DNA of 64,000 nucleotides from Imbroritus primus. Lineage in GTDB: Bacteria; Pseudomonadota; Gammaproteobacteria; Burkholderiales; Burkholderiaceae. The stretch lies in the NCBI RefSeq assembly GCF_964332355.1, contig NZ_OZ201293.1, positions 806,001 to 870,000 of the forward strand. The letters are read 5' to 3'. Positions 1-8,233 of this stretch are shown in pieces. Position numbers and translations under genes: made by a program. Below the pieces are notes generated by a model. The model had not been told where the DNA came from, ran no database searches, and worked only from the letters and a program-made list of their open reading frames with translations. How positions within the stretch are numbered: the stretch's first letter is position 1; the number at the start of each line of letters is the position of its first letter.

Positions 1-2847
1 GACCGGAATGGCGGCGCCACGACCCACAACACCACCTGCTACATGTGCGCCTGCCGCTGCGGCATCCGCGTGCACGTGAAAGAAGGCGAGGTGCGCTACA
101 TCGAAGGCAACCCGGATCACCCGCTGAACCAGGGCGTGATCTGCGCCAAGGGCGGCTCGGGCATCATGAAGCAGTACTCGCCCGCGCGCCTGTCGCAGCC
201 GCTGCGCCGCAAGGCCAATGCAGCTCGTGGCGATGCCCAGTTCGAGCCGATCTCGTGGGAAGAAACCTTCAGCATCCTGACCGAGCGCCTCGGCAAGATC
301 CGCGCGACGGATCCCAAGCGTTTCGCGCTGTTCACCGGCCGTGACCAGATGCAGGCCCTGACCGGCCTGTTCGCGCGCAACTTCGGTACGCCCAACTACG
401 CGGCGCACGGCGGCTTCTGCTCGGTCAACATGGCCGCTGGCATGATCTACACGATCGGCGGTTCGTTCTGGGAATTCGGCGGTCCGGATCTCGACCGCGC
501 CAAGCTGTTCATCATGCTCGGCACGGCGGAAGACCACCACAGCAATCCGCTCAAGATCGCTATCTCCAAGTTCAAGCGTTCGGGCGGCCGTTTCGTGTCG
601 ATCAATCCGGTGCGTACCGGCTACTCTGCCATCGCGGACGAATGGATCCCGATCAAGCCGGGCACCGACGGTGCGCTGCTGATGGCCATCACGCATGTCC
701 TGATCCGCGACAACCTGATCGACCACGACTTCACCAAGCGCTATACCAACGGCCCGCAACTGGTCAACGATGACCCGTCGCACGCCGAGCACGGCCTGTT
801 CGTGATGGATCCGGATGGCGATCCGCTCAATGCCGCGTACCCGCACAACAAGTGGGTGTGGGATGCCCGCACCAACCAGCCGGCTTCGGTGTATGGCGAA
901 GGCGTCGAGCCGACGCTCGAGGGTGCGTACCAGATGCCCAACGGCCTGCCGGTCAAGACTGCGTTCCAGCTGCTGAAGGAGCGCCACGCGACCTACACGC
1001 CGGAATGGGCGGCCGAGATCACCGGCATTCCCGCCGCGCGCATCGAGCAGCTGGCCCGCGAGATCGGTACGGTGGCCAAGGAGCAGGCCTTCGAACTGCC
1101 GATCGAGTGGACCGACAGCTGGGGCAAGACGCACAAGTCCGTGCAGGGCCGTCCGGTCGCGTTCCACGCGATGCGCGGTCTCGCGGCGCACAGCAATGGC
1201 TTCCACACGATCCGCTCGCTCGCCATCGTGATGAGCCTGATCGGTACCATCGACCGCCCGGGCGGCTTCCGCCACAAGGCACCGTATCCGAAGGAAATTC
1301 CGCCTAACGTCAAGACGCCCAAGTCGTGGGACGACATCAAGCCGAACACGCCGCTGAACGGCGTGCCGCTCGGCTTCCCGGCGACCCCGGACGACCTGGC
1401 GGTGGACGTGGACGGCAGCCCGATCCGCATCGACAAGGGCTTCTCGTGGGATCACCCGCTGTCGGCGCACGGCCTGATGCACAACGTCATCACCAATGCG
1501 TGGCGCGGTGACCCGTACCGCATCGATACCCTGCTGATCTTCATGGCGAACATGGCGTGGAACTCCACCATGAACACCAGCGAAGTCCGCAAGATGCTGA
1601 ACGACCGCGACGAGAACGGCGAGTACAAGATCCCGTTCATCGTGGTGTGCGATGCCTTCCAGAGCGAGATGACGGCCTACGCCGACCTCATTCTGCCGGA
1701 CACCACTTACCTCGAGCGCTATGACGCAATGAGCGTGCTCGATCGTCCGATCTCCGAGTACGATGGCCTTGTCGATGCAGTGCGCATTCCCGTGGTACCG
1801 CCGACCGGCGACGTGCGTCCGTTCCAGGACATGCTGGTGGAACTCGGCTCGCGCCTCAAGCTGCCGGCCTTCACCACGCCGGAAGGCACGCGCAAGTATG
1901 CGGATTACAAAGACTTCGTGGTCAACTTCGAAACCGCGCCCGGCTCGGGCATCGGTTTCCTCGCCGGCTGGCGCGGCAAGGATGGCAGCAAGTCCCTGCG
2001 TGGCGAGCCGAACCCGAACCAGTGGGAGATGTACGCCAAGAACAACTGCGTCTTCCACTACGTGACGCCGCCCGAGCACCAGTACATGCGTAACTGGAAC
2101 AAAGGCTACCTGGAGTTCGCCGCTGGCGCGGGCTTCCGCGGCTCGAGCGATCCGGTAGTGATCCACCTGTACTCCGACGTCATGCAGAAATTCCGCCTCG
2201 CGGCACAGGGCAAGTGGCCCGGCCGTCGTCCGCCGGAACTGTCGCGCGAGCGCGTGGAGCATTACTTCGATCCGCTGCCGTTCTACTATGCGCCGCTTGA
2301 AGAAGCTGCTACGGACCTCAAACGCTATCCGCTCAATGCCGTGACGCAGCGGCCGATGGCCATGTACCACTCGTGGGATTCGCAGAACGCCTGGCTGCGC
2401 CAGATCCACAGCCACAACTTCCTGCACGTCAATCCGGTCACCGCCAAGGCGGCCGGCATCGAGGACGGCGGCTGGATGTGGGTGGAGAGCCAGTGGGGCA
2501 AGGTGCGCTGCCTGGCGCGCTATTCGGAAGCCGTGGAACCCGGCACGGTCTGGACCTGGAACGCCATTGGCAAGTCGAAGGGCGCATGGCGCCTGACCGA
2601 CGATGCGGACGAGAGCCGCAAGGGCTTCCTGCTGAACCACTTGATTTCCGAGGAACTGCCGGCCAACGGCGGCGGCACGGTATCGAACAGCGATCCGATC
2701 ACGGGGCAGGCTGCCTGGTACGACGTGCGCGTGTCGATCCGTCCTGCCGCTGCAGATGAACCTGCGGAGAGCTACCCGCAGTTCGCGCCGATGGAGCCGC
2801 TGCCCGGTACGGGCAATAACCTGCTGCGCCGCCTGCTGCGCCGTTAA
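1..2847 (+). CDS. Molybdopterin (bis-MGD) oxidoreductase catalytic subunit, SoeA-like, 5' truncated
   Basis: The open frame runs through the left edge of the window, so the true start and any N-terminal signal are not visible; 948 residues remain. A [4Fe-4S] motif of the form C-x2-C-x3-C-x27-C lies at visible residues 13, 16, 20 and 48, as in the DMSO-reductase superfamily. The motif GGFCSVN (Cys about residue 140) is where the metal ligand normally sits, suggesting a cysteine-ligated Mo or W. The next two genes encode a four-cluster ferredoxin and a DmsC-type anchor, giving an A-B-C membrane complex. Size and partners fit the sulfite dehydrogenase SoeABC best. A DMSO/thiosulfate/polysulfide-type reductase is the alternative; substrate cannot be read from the sequence. 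Confidence 0.85.
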   Translation, partial: DRNGGATTHNTTCYMCACRCGIRVHVKEGEVRYIEGNPDHPLNQGVICAKGGSGIMKQYSPARLSQPLRRKANAARGDAQFEPISWEETFSILTERLGKIRATDPKRFALFTGRDQMQALTGLFARNFGTPNYAAHGGFCSVNMAAGMIYTIGGSFWEFGGPDLDRAKLFIMLGTAEDHHSNPLKIAISKFKRSGGRFVSINPVRTGYSAIADEWIPIKPGTDGALLMAITHVLIRDNLIDHDFTKRYTNGPQLVNDDPSHAEHGLFVMDPDGDPLNAAYPHNKWVWDARTNQPASVYGEGVEPTLEGAYQMPNGLPVKTAFQLLKERHATYTPEWAAEITGIPAARIEQLAREIGTVAKEQAFELPIEWTDSWGKTHKSVQGRPVAFHAMRGLAAHSNGFHTIRSLAIVMSLIGTIDRPGGFRHKAPYPKEIPPNVKTPKSWDDIKPNTPLNGVPLGFPATPDDLAVDVDGSPIRIDKGFSWDHPLSAHGLMHNVITNAWRGDPYRIDTLLIFMANMAWNSTMNTSEVRKMLNDRDENGEYKIPFIVVCDAFQSEMTAYADLILPDTTYLERYDAMSVLDRPISEYDGLVDAVRIPVVPPTGDVRPFQDMLVELGSRLKLPAFTTPEGTRKYADYKDFVVNFETAPGSGIGFLAGWRGKDGSKSLRGEPNPNQWEMYAKNNCVFHYVTPPEHQYMRNWNKGYLEFAAGAGFRGSSDPVVIHLYSDVMQKFRLAAQGKWPGRRPPELSRERVEHYFDPLPFYYAPLEEAATDLKRYPLNAVTQRPMAMYHSWDSQNAWLRQIHSHNFLHVNPVTAKAAGIEDGGWMWVESQWGKVRCLARYSEAVEPGTVWTWNAIGKSKGAWRLTDDADESRKGFLLNHLISEELPANGGGTVSNSDPITGQAAWYDVRVSIRPAAADEPAESYPQFAPMEPLPGTGNNLLRRLLRR

Positions 2848-2892
2848 GCGTCGTTCAACGCCGCTCAGCCGCCAAGTCTTCAGGAAAGAATC

Positions 2893-3594
2893 ATGTCCAA
2901 GCAACTCGCCCTAGTTATCGACCTCAACGTCTGCGTTGGCTGCCATGCCTGCGTGACCAACTGCAAGCAGTGGAACGACAGCGGTTCGGCCGGCCCGCTG
3001 GCGGATGAAAATCCGTACGGCGCCGATCCGACCGGTACGTTCTTCAACCGTGTGCAGACCTTTGAGGTTGGCCAGTACCCCAACACCCAGACGGTGCACT
3101 TCCCCAAGAGCTGCCTGCACTGCGAAGAGCCGCCGTGCGTACCGGTGTGTCCGACCGGTGCTTCGTACAAGCGCAAGGAAGACGGCATCGTGCTGGTCGA
3201 CTACGACAAGTGCATCGCCTGCAAGTACTGTTCGTGGGCCTGCCCGTACGGCGCGCGCGAACTCGACGAGAAAGAGCAGGTGATGACCAAGTGCACGCTG
3301 TGCGTGGACCGCATCTACAGCCCGACCCTGCCCGAAGCCGAACGCAAGCCGTCGTGCGTGCTGGCCTGTCCGACCAGCGCCCGCCTGTTTGGCGACGTGC
3401 ATGATCCGGAATCGGAAGTGTCGAAGGCCATCGCCGAGCGTGGCGGTTACCAGCTGATGCCCGAATGGGATACGCAGCCGGCCAACCACTACCTGCCGCG
3501 CGAGATCCGCCAGGCCGTGGGTGATGCGCCCCAGCAGGCAACCCTCGACGCTGCCGAAAAAACGACGCGCCGCCAGTCGGCTTCGAACCACTGA
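2893..3594 (+). CDS. Four-cluster 4Fe-4S ferredoxin subunit (SoeB/DmsB-like)
   Basis: This 233-residue electron-transfer subunit has four ferredoxin-type cysteine groups, starting with CVGCHACVTNC near the N-terminus, then CLHCEEPPC, CIACKYCSWAC and finally CTLC paired with CVLAC. That arrangement is typical of DmsB/NrfC/PsrB proteins, which wire a molybdoenzyme active site to the membrane quinone pool. It starts 45 bases after the catalytic subunit and ends 28 bases before the membrane anchor, so the three are almost certainly one operon. The AGGAAAG at 2881-2887 is a good ribosome binding site. The C-terminal 40 residues are polar and carry no cluster ligands. Confidence 0.88.
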   Translation: MSKQLALVIDLNVCVGCHACVTNCKQWNDSGSAGPLADENPYGADPTGTFFNRVQTFEVGQYPNTQTVHFPKSCLHCEEPPCVPVCPTGASYKRKEDGIVLVDYDKCIACKYCSWACPYGARELDEKEQVMTKCTLCVDRIYSPTLPEAERKPSCVLACPTSARLFGDVHDPESEVSKAIAERGGYQLMPEWDTQPANHYLPREIRQAVGDAPQQATLDAAEKTTRRQSASNH

Positions 3595-3622
3595 TTGAAC
3601 CACTGAAGAATCGAGCACGCAC

Positions 3623-4558
3623 ATGCACGCCGCACCTTCCATCCTGATCTTTACCGTGACGGCCGGTTTCGGCCAGGGGCTGTTCATCGCCCTGCTGATC
3701 ACGCAATGGCTGACCGCTTCCGCTGAACAGCCGGTCGTCTCGCCCGCGCAGTTCGCCGCGGGCGGTGCGGTCTCGCTGGTGTTTATCGGCATCGGCCTGT
3801 TCGCCTCGTTCTTCCACCTCGGACAGAAGATGCGCGCCTGGCGCGCTGCCGCCATGTGGCGCACCTCGTGGATGTCGCGCGAGGTCATCGTCATGCCGGC
3901 GACCATGGCCGCCATCTTCTTCTGGAGCGTGGCGCACTGGTTTGGCTCGCCGGCCGTGCAGTGGCTGTCGATCGTGGGCTTCGTGCTCACCTTCGCGCTG
4001 TGGTACTGCACCGCGATGATCTACGCCTGCCTGCGTTTTCTGCAGGAATGGGCGCATCCGCTGACCATTGCCAACTACAACCTGATCGGCCTGGCCTCGG
4101 GCTTCACGCTCGCCGCGTTCTTCTTCGGTGTGACGCAGCCTGAAGTGCGACTGTGGATCCCGCTGGCGATCATCGCCATCGTGGTGGCGGCCGTGGTGCG
4201 CCTGATCAGCCTGCGCCGCAATGCGCAGCTCAAGCCGAAGTCGACCGTCCAGTCGGCTATTGGCATCAAGAATCCGCGCATCCAGCAAAAGGCGCAGGGC
4301 GCAATGGGCGGCTCGTTCAATACGCGCGAATTCTTCCACGGCAAGAGCATGGCTTTCGTGACACGTGCCCGTGCCACCATGATGCTGCTGGGCTTTGTCG
4401 TGCCGGCACTGTTGCTGTTGCTGAGCTGGTACCAGGATAGCGTCGCGCTGCTGGGTCTTGCGGTGGTGGTGCAGTACGTCGGCCTGATCGCCGAGCGCTG
4501 GGTGTTCTTTGCCCAGGCCAACCACCCGCAGAACATCTACTACCAGGTCGTTTCCTGA
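3623..4558 (+). CDS. DmsC-family membrane anchor subunit (SoeC-like)
   Basis: This 311-residue protein is almost entirely hydrophobic, with about eight predicted membrane helices, and resembles the DmsC/SoeC anchor family that holds a molybdoenzyme at the cytoplasmic membrane and exchanges electrons with quinone. It lacks the cysteine clusters of its partners, as expected. It is the last gene of the plus-strand operon; the next gene is convergent after about 50 bases. A polar loop of about 45 residues (from RRNAQLKPKS) separates the first six helices from the last two. SoeC is favoured over DmsC only because the catalytic subunit fits SoeA better. Confidence 0.8.
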   Translation: MHAAPSILIFTVTAGFGQGLFIALLITQWLTASAEQPVVSPAQFAAGGAVSLVFIGIGLFASFFHLGQKMRAWRAAAMWRTSWMSREVIVMPATMAAIFFWSVAHWFGSPAVQWLSIVGFVLTFALWYCTAMIYACLRFLQEWAHPLTIANYNLIGLASGFTLAAFFFGVTQPEVRLWIPLAIIAIVVAAVVRLISLRRNAQLKPKSTVQSAIGIKNPRIQQKAQGAMGGSFNTREFFHGKSMAFVTRARATMMLLGFVVPALLLLLSWYQDSVALLGLAVVVQYVGLIAERWVFFAQANHPQNIYYQVVS

Positions 4559-4609
4559 CCCATGAGTTGACCGCGCGGGCGCCCGTCAGGTCGCCCTCCA
4601 GGTCCCCCT

Positions 4610-5719
4610 TCAGGTTGCTCCAGCATGGGCTGCGCGCTGCCACGGCAACCAGGCCAGCGTGGCATGCAGTGCCGCGCCGGCCGCATTGCTGGCCAGCCAC
4701 GCCAATCCCATCCCTGCCAGATTGAACAGCGGCGCATCGATGTCCAGGCGGACAAAGAGCGCGTTGACCAGCAGGCATACCGCGAAGTGCACCAGAAACA
4801 CTGGATAGGACCGCACGGACAGCCACGTGATGGCCTGCCCCAGGCGCGTCCGCGCCATACGGCCGTTGATGGCGAGCGCGCGTGGCCGCATGGCCACGAT
4901 CAGGAGGACCGCTACAGCCAGTGCTACTGCGATGCGCTCGCGGAATTCCACCTCCAGCGCGATTCCCGTCACCACGATGAGCACCGCCAGGCGCTCCAGC
5001 CAGTCCTGCTCGCGCAGGCTCCAGTAGGCCAGCGCGCCAAGTCCGTAGGCGCCGGCAAAATACAGCGCCCAGCTGTCCCATCCCTGTTCCAGATTGAAGT
5101 TGTACAGCGACGCGATCACCAGCAGCAGCGTCATGCGCGGCGCGAACAGGGGTGATCCGCCGATGCGCCGCCCGAGCCACAGCAGGCCGGCCAGCAGCAC
5201 GTACAGCTGGAAATCGATGGCGACATACCAGACGCCCGCCGACAGCGCGTCGACCCCGAGAATGTCCTGCAGCAGCACGAGATGGGTCGCCACTTGCAGC
5301 CACGTCGGCGCGGCGGGGATCGAGTCGTGCGTCATCCAGGCGCGGGCCACGGCCGAGCAGGCGATGCAGATCAGCAGAGCTGCGACCAGGGGCGGCAACA
5401 GCCGCTGGTAGCGTTTGCGGGCAACGATCAGCAGGTTGGTGAAGGTTGCCGCGCCATCGGGTGCCAGGCTGCGGGCCGCGAGAAATCCGCCAACAACGAG
5501 AAAAGCCTGGACTGCCATGCGCCCATGTTCGCTCAGCCATGCCATCAGGTTGGGCGCCAGCGGCGCGGCAAGATCCGACATCGGCCCGTAGAAGGCGAGG
5601 TGGTGGAGGATGATGAGCTGGGCGGCGAAGACCTTGATCAGGTCGACGAAGAACAGGTTGCCGGAACGGGAAGTCATGGGAGCGGCTGGCGGGGATGCCT
5701 GTCCGGCATCGAAGCGCAA
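4610..5719 (-). CDS. Acyltransferase 3 family membrane protein
   Basis: This protein of up to 369 residues has about ten hydrophobic segments and begins its conserved part with FFVDLIKVFAAQLIILHHL, the usual first helix of acyltransferase-3 (OafA/WecH-like) proteins with its membrane-embedded histidine. Such enzymes transfer acetyl or other acyl groups to cell-surface sugars or small molecules; the acceptor cannot be inferred because no polysaccharide genes are adjacent. Start choice is open: the ATG at 5719 adds 14 polar residues, and the ATG at 5677 directly precedes the conserved region; neither has a strong ribosome binding site. It is convergent with the molybdoenzyme operon. Confidence 0.72.
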   Translation of the reverse strand: MRFDAGQASPPAAPMTSRSGNLFFVDLIKVFAAQLIILHHLAFYGPMSDLAAPLAPNLMAWLSEHGRMAVQAFLVVGGFLAARSLAPDGAATFTNLLIVARKRYQRLLPPLVAALLICIACSAVARAWMTHDSIPAAPTWLQVATHLVLLQDILGVDALSAGVWYVAIDFQLYVLLAGLLWLGRRIGGSPLFAPRMTLLLVIASLYNFNLEQGWDSWALYFAGAYGLGALAYWSLREQDWLERLAVLIVVTGIALEVEFRERIAVALAVAVLLIVAMRPRALAINGRMARTRLGQAITWLSVRSYPVFLVHFAVCLLVNALFVRLDIDAPLFNLAGMGLAWLASNAAGAALHATLAWLPWQRAAHAGAT

Positions 5720-5777
5720 AGGCTATTCCTGAAGAGTCTGCTTGTCCACGGACGCATCTTGTGCGTCCTGTGCCGGG

Positions 5778-7103
5778 TTATGCCTGATGCACACGCATCC
5801 CTTGCAGATACGTTGCGTGCACGGCACGTTCATCGCCGAGCAGGGCCAGCGCGAACAGGTGTTCCTCGAGCGTCTGGCAATGGGCGCTGCGGCGGACCAG
5901 CAATGGTGTGCAGTGCGGATCGAGCACGATGAAGTCGGCCTCGCAGCCCGGCGCAAAGCTGCCGATGCGGTCGGCCCATCCCAAGGCTTCGGCAGCCCCG
6001 CGCGTGGCCAGGTAGAACATGCGCAGTGCGCTCAAGTGGTAGCCACCCAGGCGTGCAACCTTGTGCGCTTCGTTCATGACGCCCAGCATCGAGAAGCTGT
6101 TACCGCCGCCCACGTCGGTCGCCAGCGTCAGGGCGAGGCGGTGGGCATCGCTGGCATGGAAGTCATACAGGCCGCTGCCGAGGAACAGGTTGGAGGTCGG
6201 GCAATGTGCCACGGCGGCACCCGATTCGGCCAGGCGCTGGCGGTCGCCATCATCGAGATGGATGGCATGGCCGTAAACCGCCCGCTTGCGCAGCAGGCCG
6301 GCGCGGTCGTAAACATCGAGATAGCTGCGCGCATCCGGGAACAGCTCCGCGACCCAGCGAACCTCGTCGTGGTTTTCTGCGACATGGGTCTGGATGAAAA
6401 CATCGGGATGCTGCTGCGCGAGCTCGCCGCAGGCGGCCAACTGGGCATCGCTTGAGGTCGGGGCGAAGCGCAGCGTCAGCGCGTAGGCAAGGCGCTGCGT
6501 GCCGTGCCATGTCGCAATCAAGTCCGCCGAATCGCGGGCGCCGCTCTCGGCCGTGTCACGCAGCGCGTCCGGGCAGTTGCGGTCCATCAGCACCTTGCCG
6601 GTGATCAGGCGCATGTCGCGGCGGGCTGCTTCGGTGAACAGGGCCTCTGCCGACACCTTGTGCACGGTGCTCCAGACCATGGCGCTGGTGGTGCCGTGGC
6701 GCAGCAGGGTATCGAGAAAGAAACTGGCGACGCCGGTGGCATGGTTGCCATCGGCAAAGCGCTGTTCTTCCGGAAAGGTGTAGGTATCCAGCCAGTGCAG
6801 CAGGCCCGGCGACGGCGAGGCGATGATGTCGGTCTGCGGGTAATGCACGTGGGTGTCGATGAATCCCGGTACGATCCACTTGCCGCGATAGTCGGTCACA
6901 GTAGTGCCCGGCGGCAGCGTGCGCAGGAGTTGCGTGGCATCCCCCGCATTGACGACCTTGCCATCGGCTACGATCAGCAGCCCGTCGTCCCAGCAGGCAT
7001 GGGCCTGCGGATCAAATTGCGGATCGCCGAGAAAGTGCAGCACGCGGCCGCGATAGGCATGCATGCCGCTGGAAGCGCGCGAAGGAAACGGCGGGATGGT
7101 CAT
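5778..7103 (-). CDS. guaD: Guanine deaminase
   Basis: This 441-residue amidohydrolase converts guanine to xanthine and ammonia in purine catabolism and salvage. The metal-binding motif DTHVHYPQ is near residue 80, followed by further family motifs including HLDDG and the downstream segment LATDVGGGNSFSML. The frame continues to a C-terminal MRVHQA. Its start codon overlaps the stop of the upstream adenosine/adenine deaminase gene by four bases (ATGA), so the two purine deaminases are translationally coupled. Length matches known bacterial guanine deaminases (about 430-450). Confidence 0.93.
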   Translation of the reverse strand: MTIPPFPSRASSGMHAYRGRVLHFLGDPQFDPQAHACWDDGLLIVADGKVVNAGDATQLLRTLPPGTTVTDYRGKWIVPGFIDTHVHYPQTDIIASPSPGLLHWLDTYTFPEEQRFADGNHATGVASFFLDTLLRHGTTSAMVWSTVHKVSAEALFTEAARRDMRLITGKVLMDRNCPDALRDTAESGARDSADLIATWHGTQRLAYALTLRFAPTSSDAQLAACGELAQQHPDVFIQTHVAENHDEVRWVAELFPDARSYLDVYDRAGLLRKRAVYGHAIHLDDGDRQRLAESGAAVAHCPTSNLFLGSGLYDFHASDAHRLALTLATDVGGGNSFSMLGVMNEAHKVARLGGYHLSALRMFYLATRGAAEALGWADRIGSFAPGCEADFIVLDPHCTPLLVRRSAHCQTLEEHLFALALLGDERAVHATYLQGMRVHQA

Positions 7104-8152
7104 GCGACAGGTGGTGTGGATGCAGGTAGTGCCGCTGCAGCACGTTGCCAGTGGCGGTCAACGTCGTCCAGGAAGGCGCGCTTCTCGGCTGCGGGAAGGA
7201 ATGCGGCCTCGAAGCTGTTGCGGGCCATCCGCCAGGCATCGTCGGCATCGAGATCGAGCGCCGTGCAGGCTGCCAGCCAATTGGCGTTCATATAGCCGCC
7301 GAAATAGGCCGGGTCATCGGAGTTCAATGTGATGACGACGCCGGCATCCAGCAGCCGCTTGAGTGAATGCTGGCGCAGGTCGGGATAGCCGCCGAGCTTC
7401 TGGTTGGAGAGCGGGCAGACCGTGAGCGGAGTGCGTTCCCGCGCCAGGCGCGCCACCAGGGCATCGTCGTCGATGGCGCGCACGCCGTGGTCAATGCGCT
7501 CGACCTGCAGGATATCGAGCGCATCACGCACATAGTCGGCCGGACCCTCTTCGCCTGCATGCGCGACCAGCCGGAAGCCGAGGGCGCGGCAGCGCGCGAA
7601 GACGCGTGCGAACTTGGCCGGTGGATGGTCGCGCTCCGACGAATCGAGTCCCACGCCGATGAAGCGGTCGCGGTAGGGCAGCGCTGCCTCCAGTGTCGCC
7701 ATGGCATCGTCTTCCGGCAGGTGCCGCAGAAAGCAGAGAATCAGCGCGCTCGACAAACCGTGTTGCGCACGCGCATCGTCCAGCGCCCGCCCGATGCCGT
7801 CGAACACCACGCCCAGCTCGACGCCGCGTGCCGTATGGGTTTGTGGATCGAAAAAGATCTCGGCATGACGCACGTTGTCGGCTAAGGCCCGCTGTACATA
7901 GGCCATGGTCATGTCGTAGAAGTCCTGCGCGGTCAGCAGTACGCTTGCGCCGGCATAGTAGATGTTGAGAAACGATTGCAGGTCGGTAAAGGCATAAGCG
8001 CTACGCAGCGCTTCCACCGACGGATACGGCAGGCTGACGCCATTGCGCTGTGCCAGGGCGAAGATCAGTTCGGGCTCGAGCGAGCCTTCGATATGCATGT
8101 GCAGTTCCGCCTTGGGGCTGGAGCAGATTTGGTCGGTCAGCGATGGCGTCAT
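7100..8152 (-). CDS. add: Adenosine/adenine deaminase family protein
   Basis: This 350-residue metallohydrolase hydrolytically deaminates adenosine or adenine. It carries the zinc motif ELHMHIEGS near residue 17, the segment HAGEEGP with the catalytic glutamate region, and SDDPAYFGG containing the conserved C-terminal aspartates. The motif pattern, including GLDSSERDHPP, looks closer to the adenine deaminase branch (yeast Aah1-like) than to mammalian-type adenosine deaminase, so adenine may be the true substrate. It is the first gene of a two-gene purine unit with guanine deaminase. Confidence 0.9.
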   Translation of the reverse strand: MTPSLTDQICSSPKAELHMHIEGSLEPELIFALAQRNGVSLPYPSVEALRSAYAFTDLQSFLNIYYAGASVLLTAQDFYDMTMAYVQRALADNVRHAEIFFDPQTHTARGVELGVVFDGIGRALDDARAQHGLSSALILCFLRHLPEDDAMATLEAALPYRDRFIGVGLDSSERDHPPAKFARVFARCRALGFRLVAHAGEEGPADYVRDALDILQVERIDHGVRAIDDDALVARLARERTPLTVCPLSNQKLGGYPDLRQHSLKRLLDAGVVITLNSDDPAYFGGYMNANWLAACTALDLDADDAWRMARNSFEAAFLPAAEKRAFLDDVDRHWQRAAAALPASTPPVA

Positions 8153-8233
8153 GGCGTGGCAATCTCCCGTGTGGCGTGGCGATCGTGCGGGGCAGGCATG
8201 GCGCGGGTGCGCGCGTGGCCTGCCCCGCCGGCT

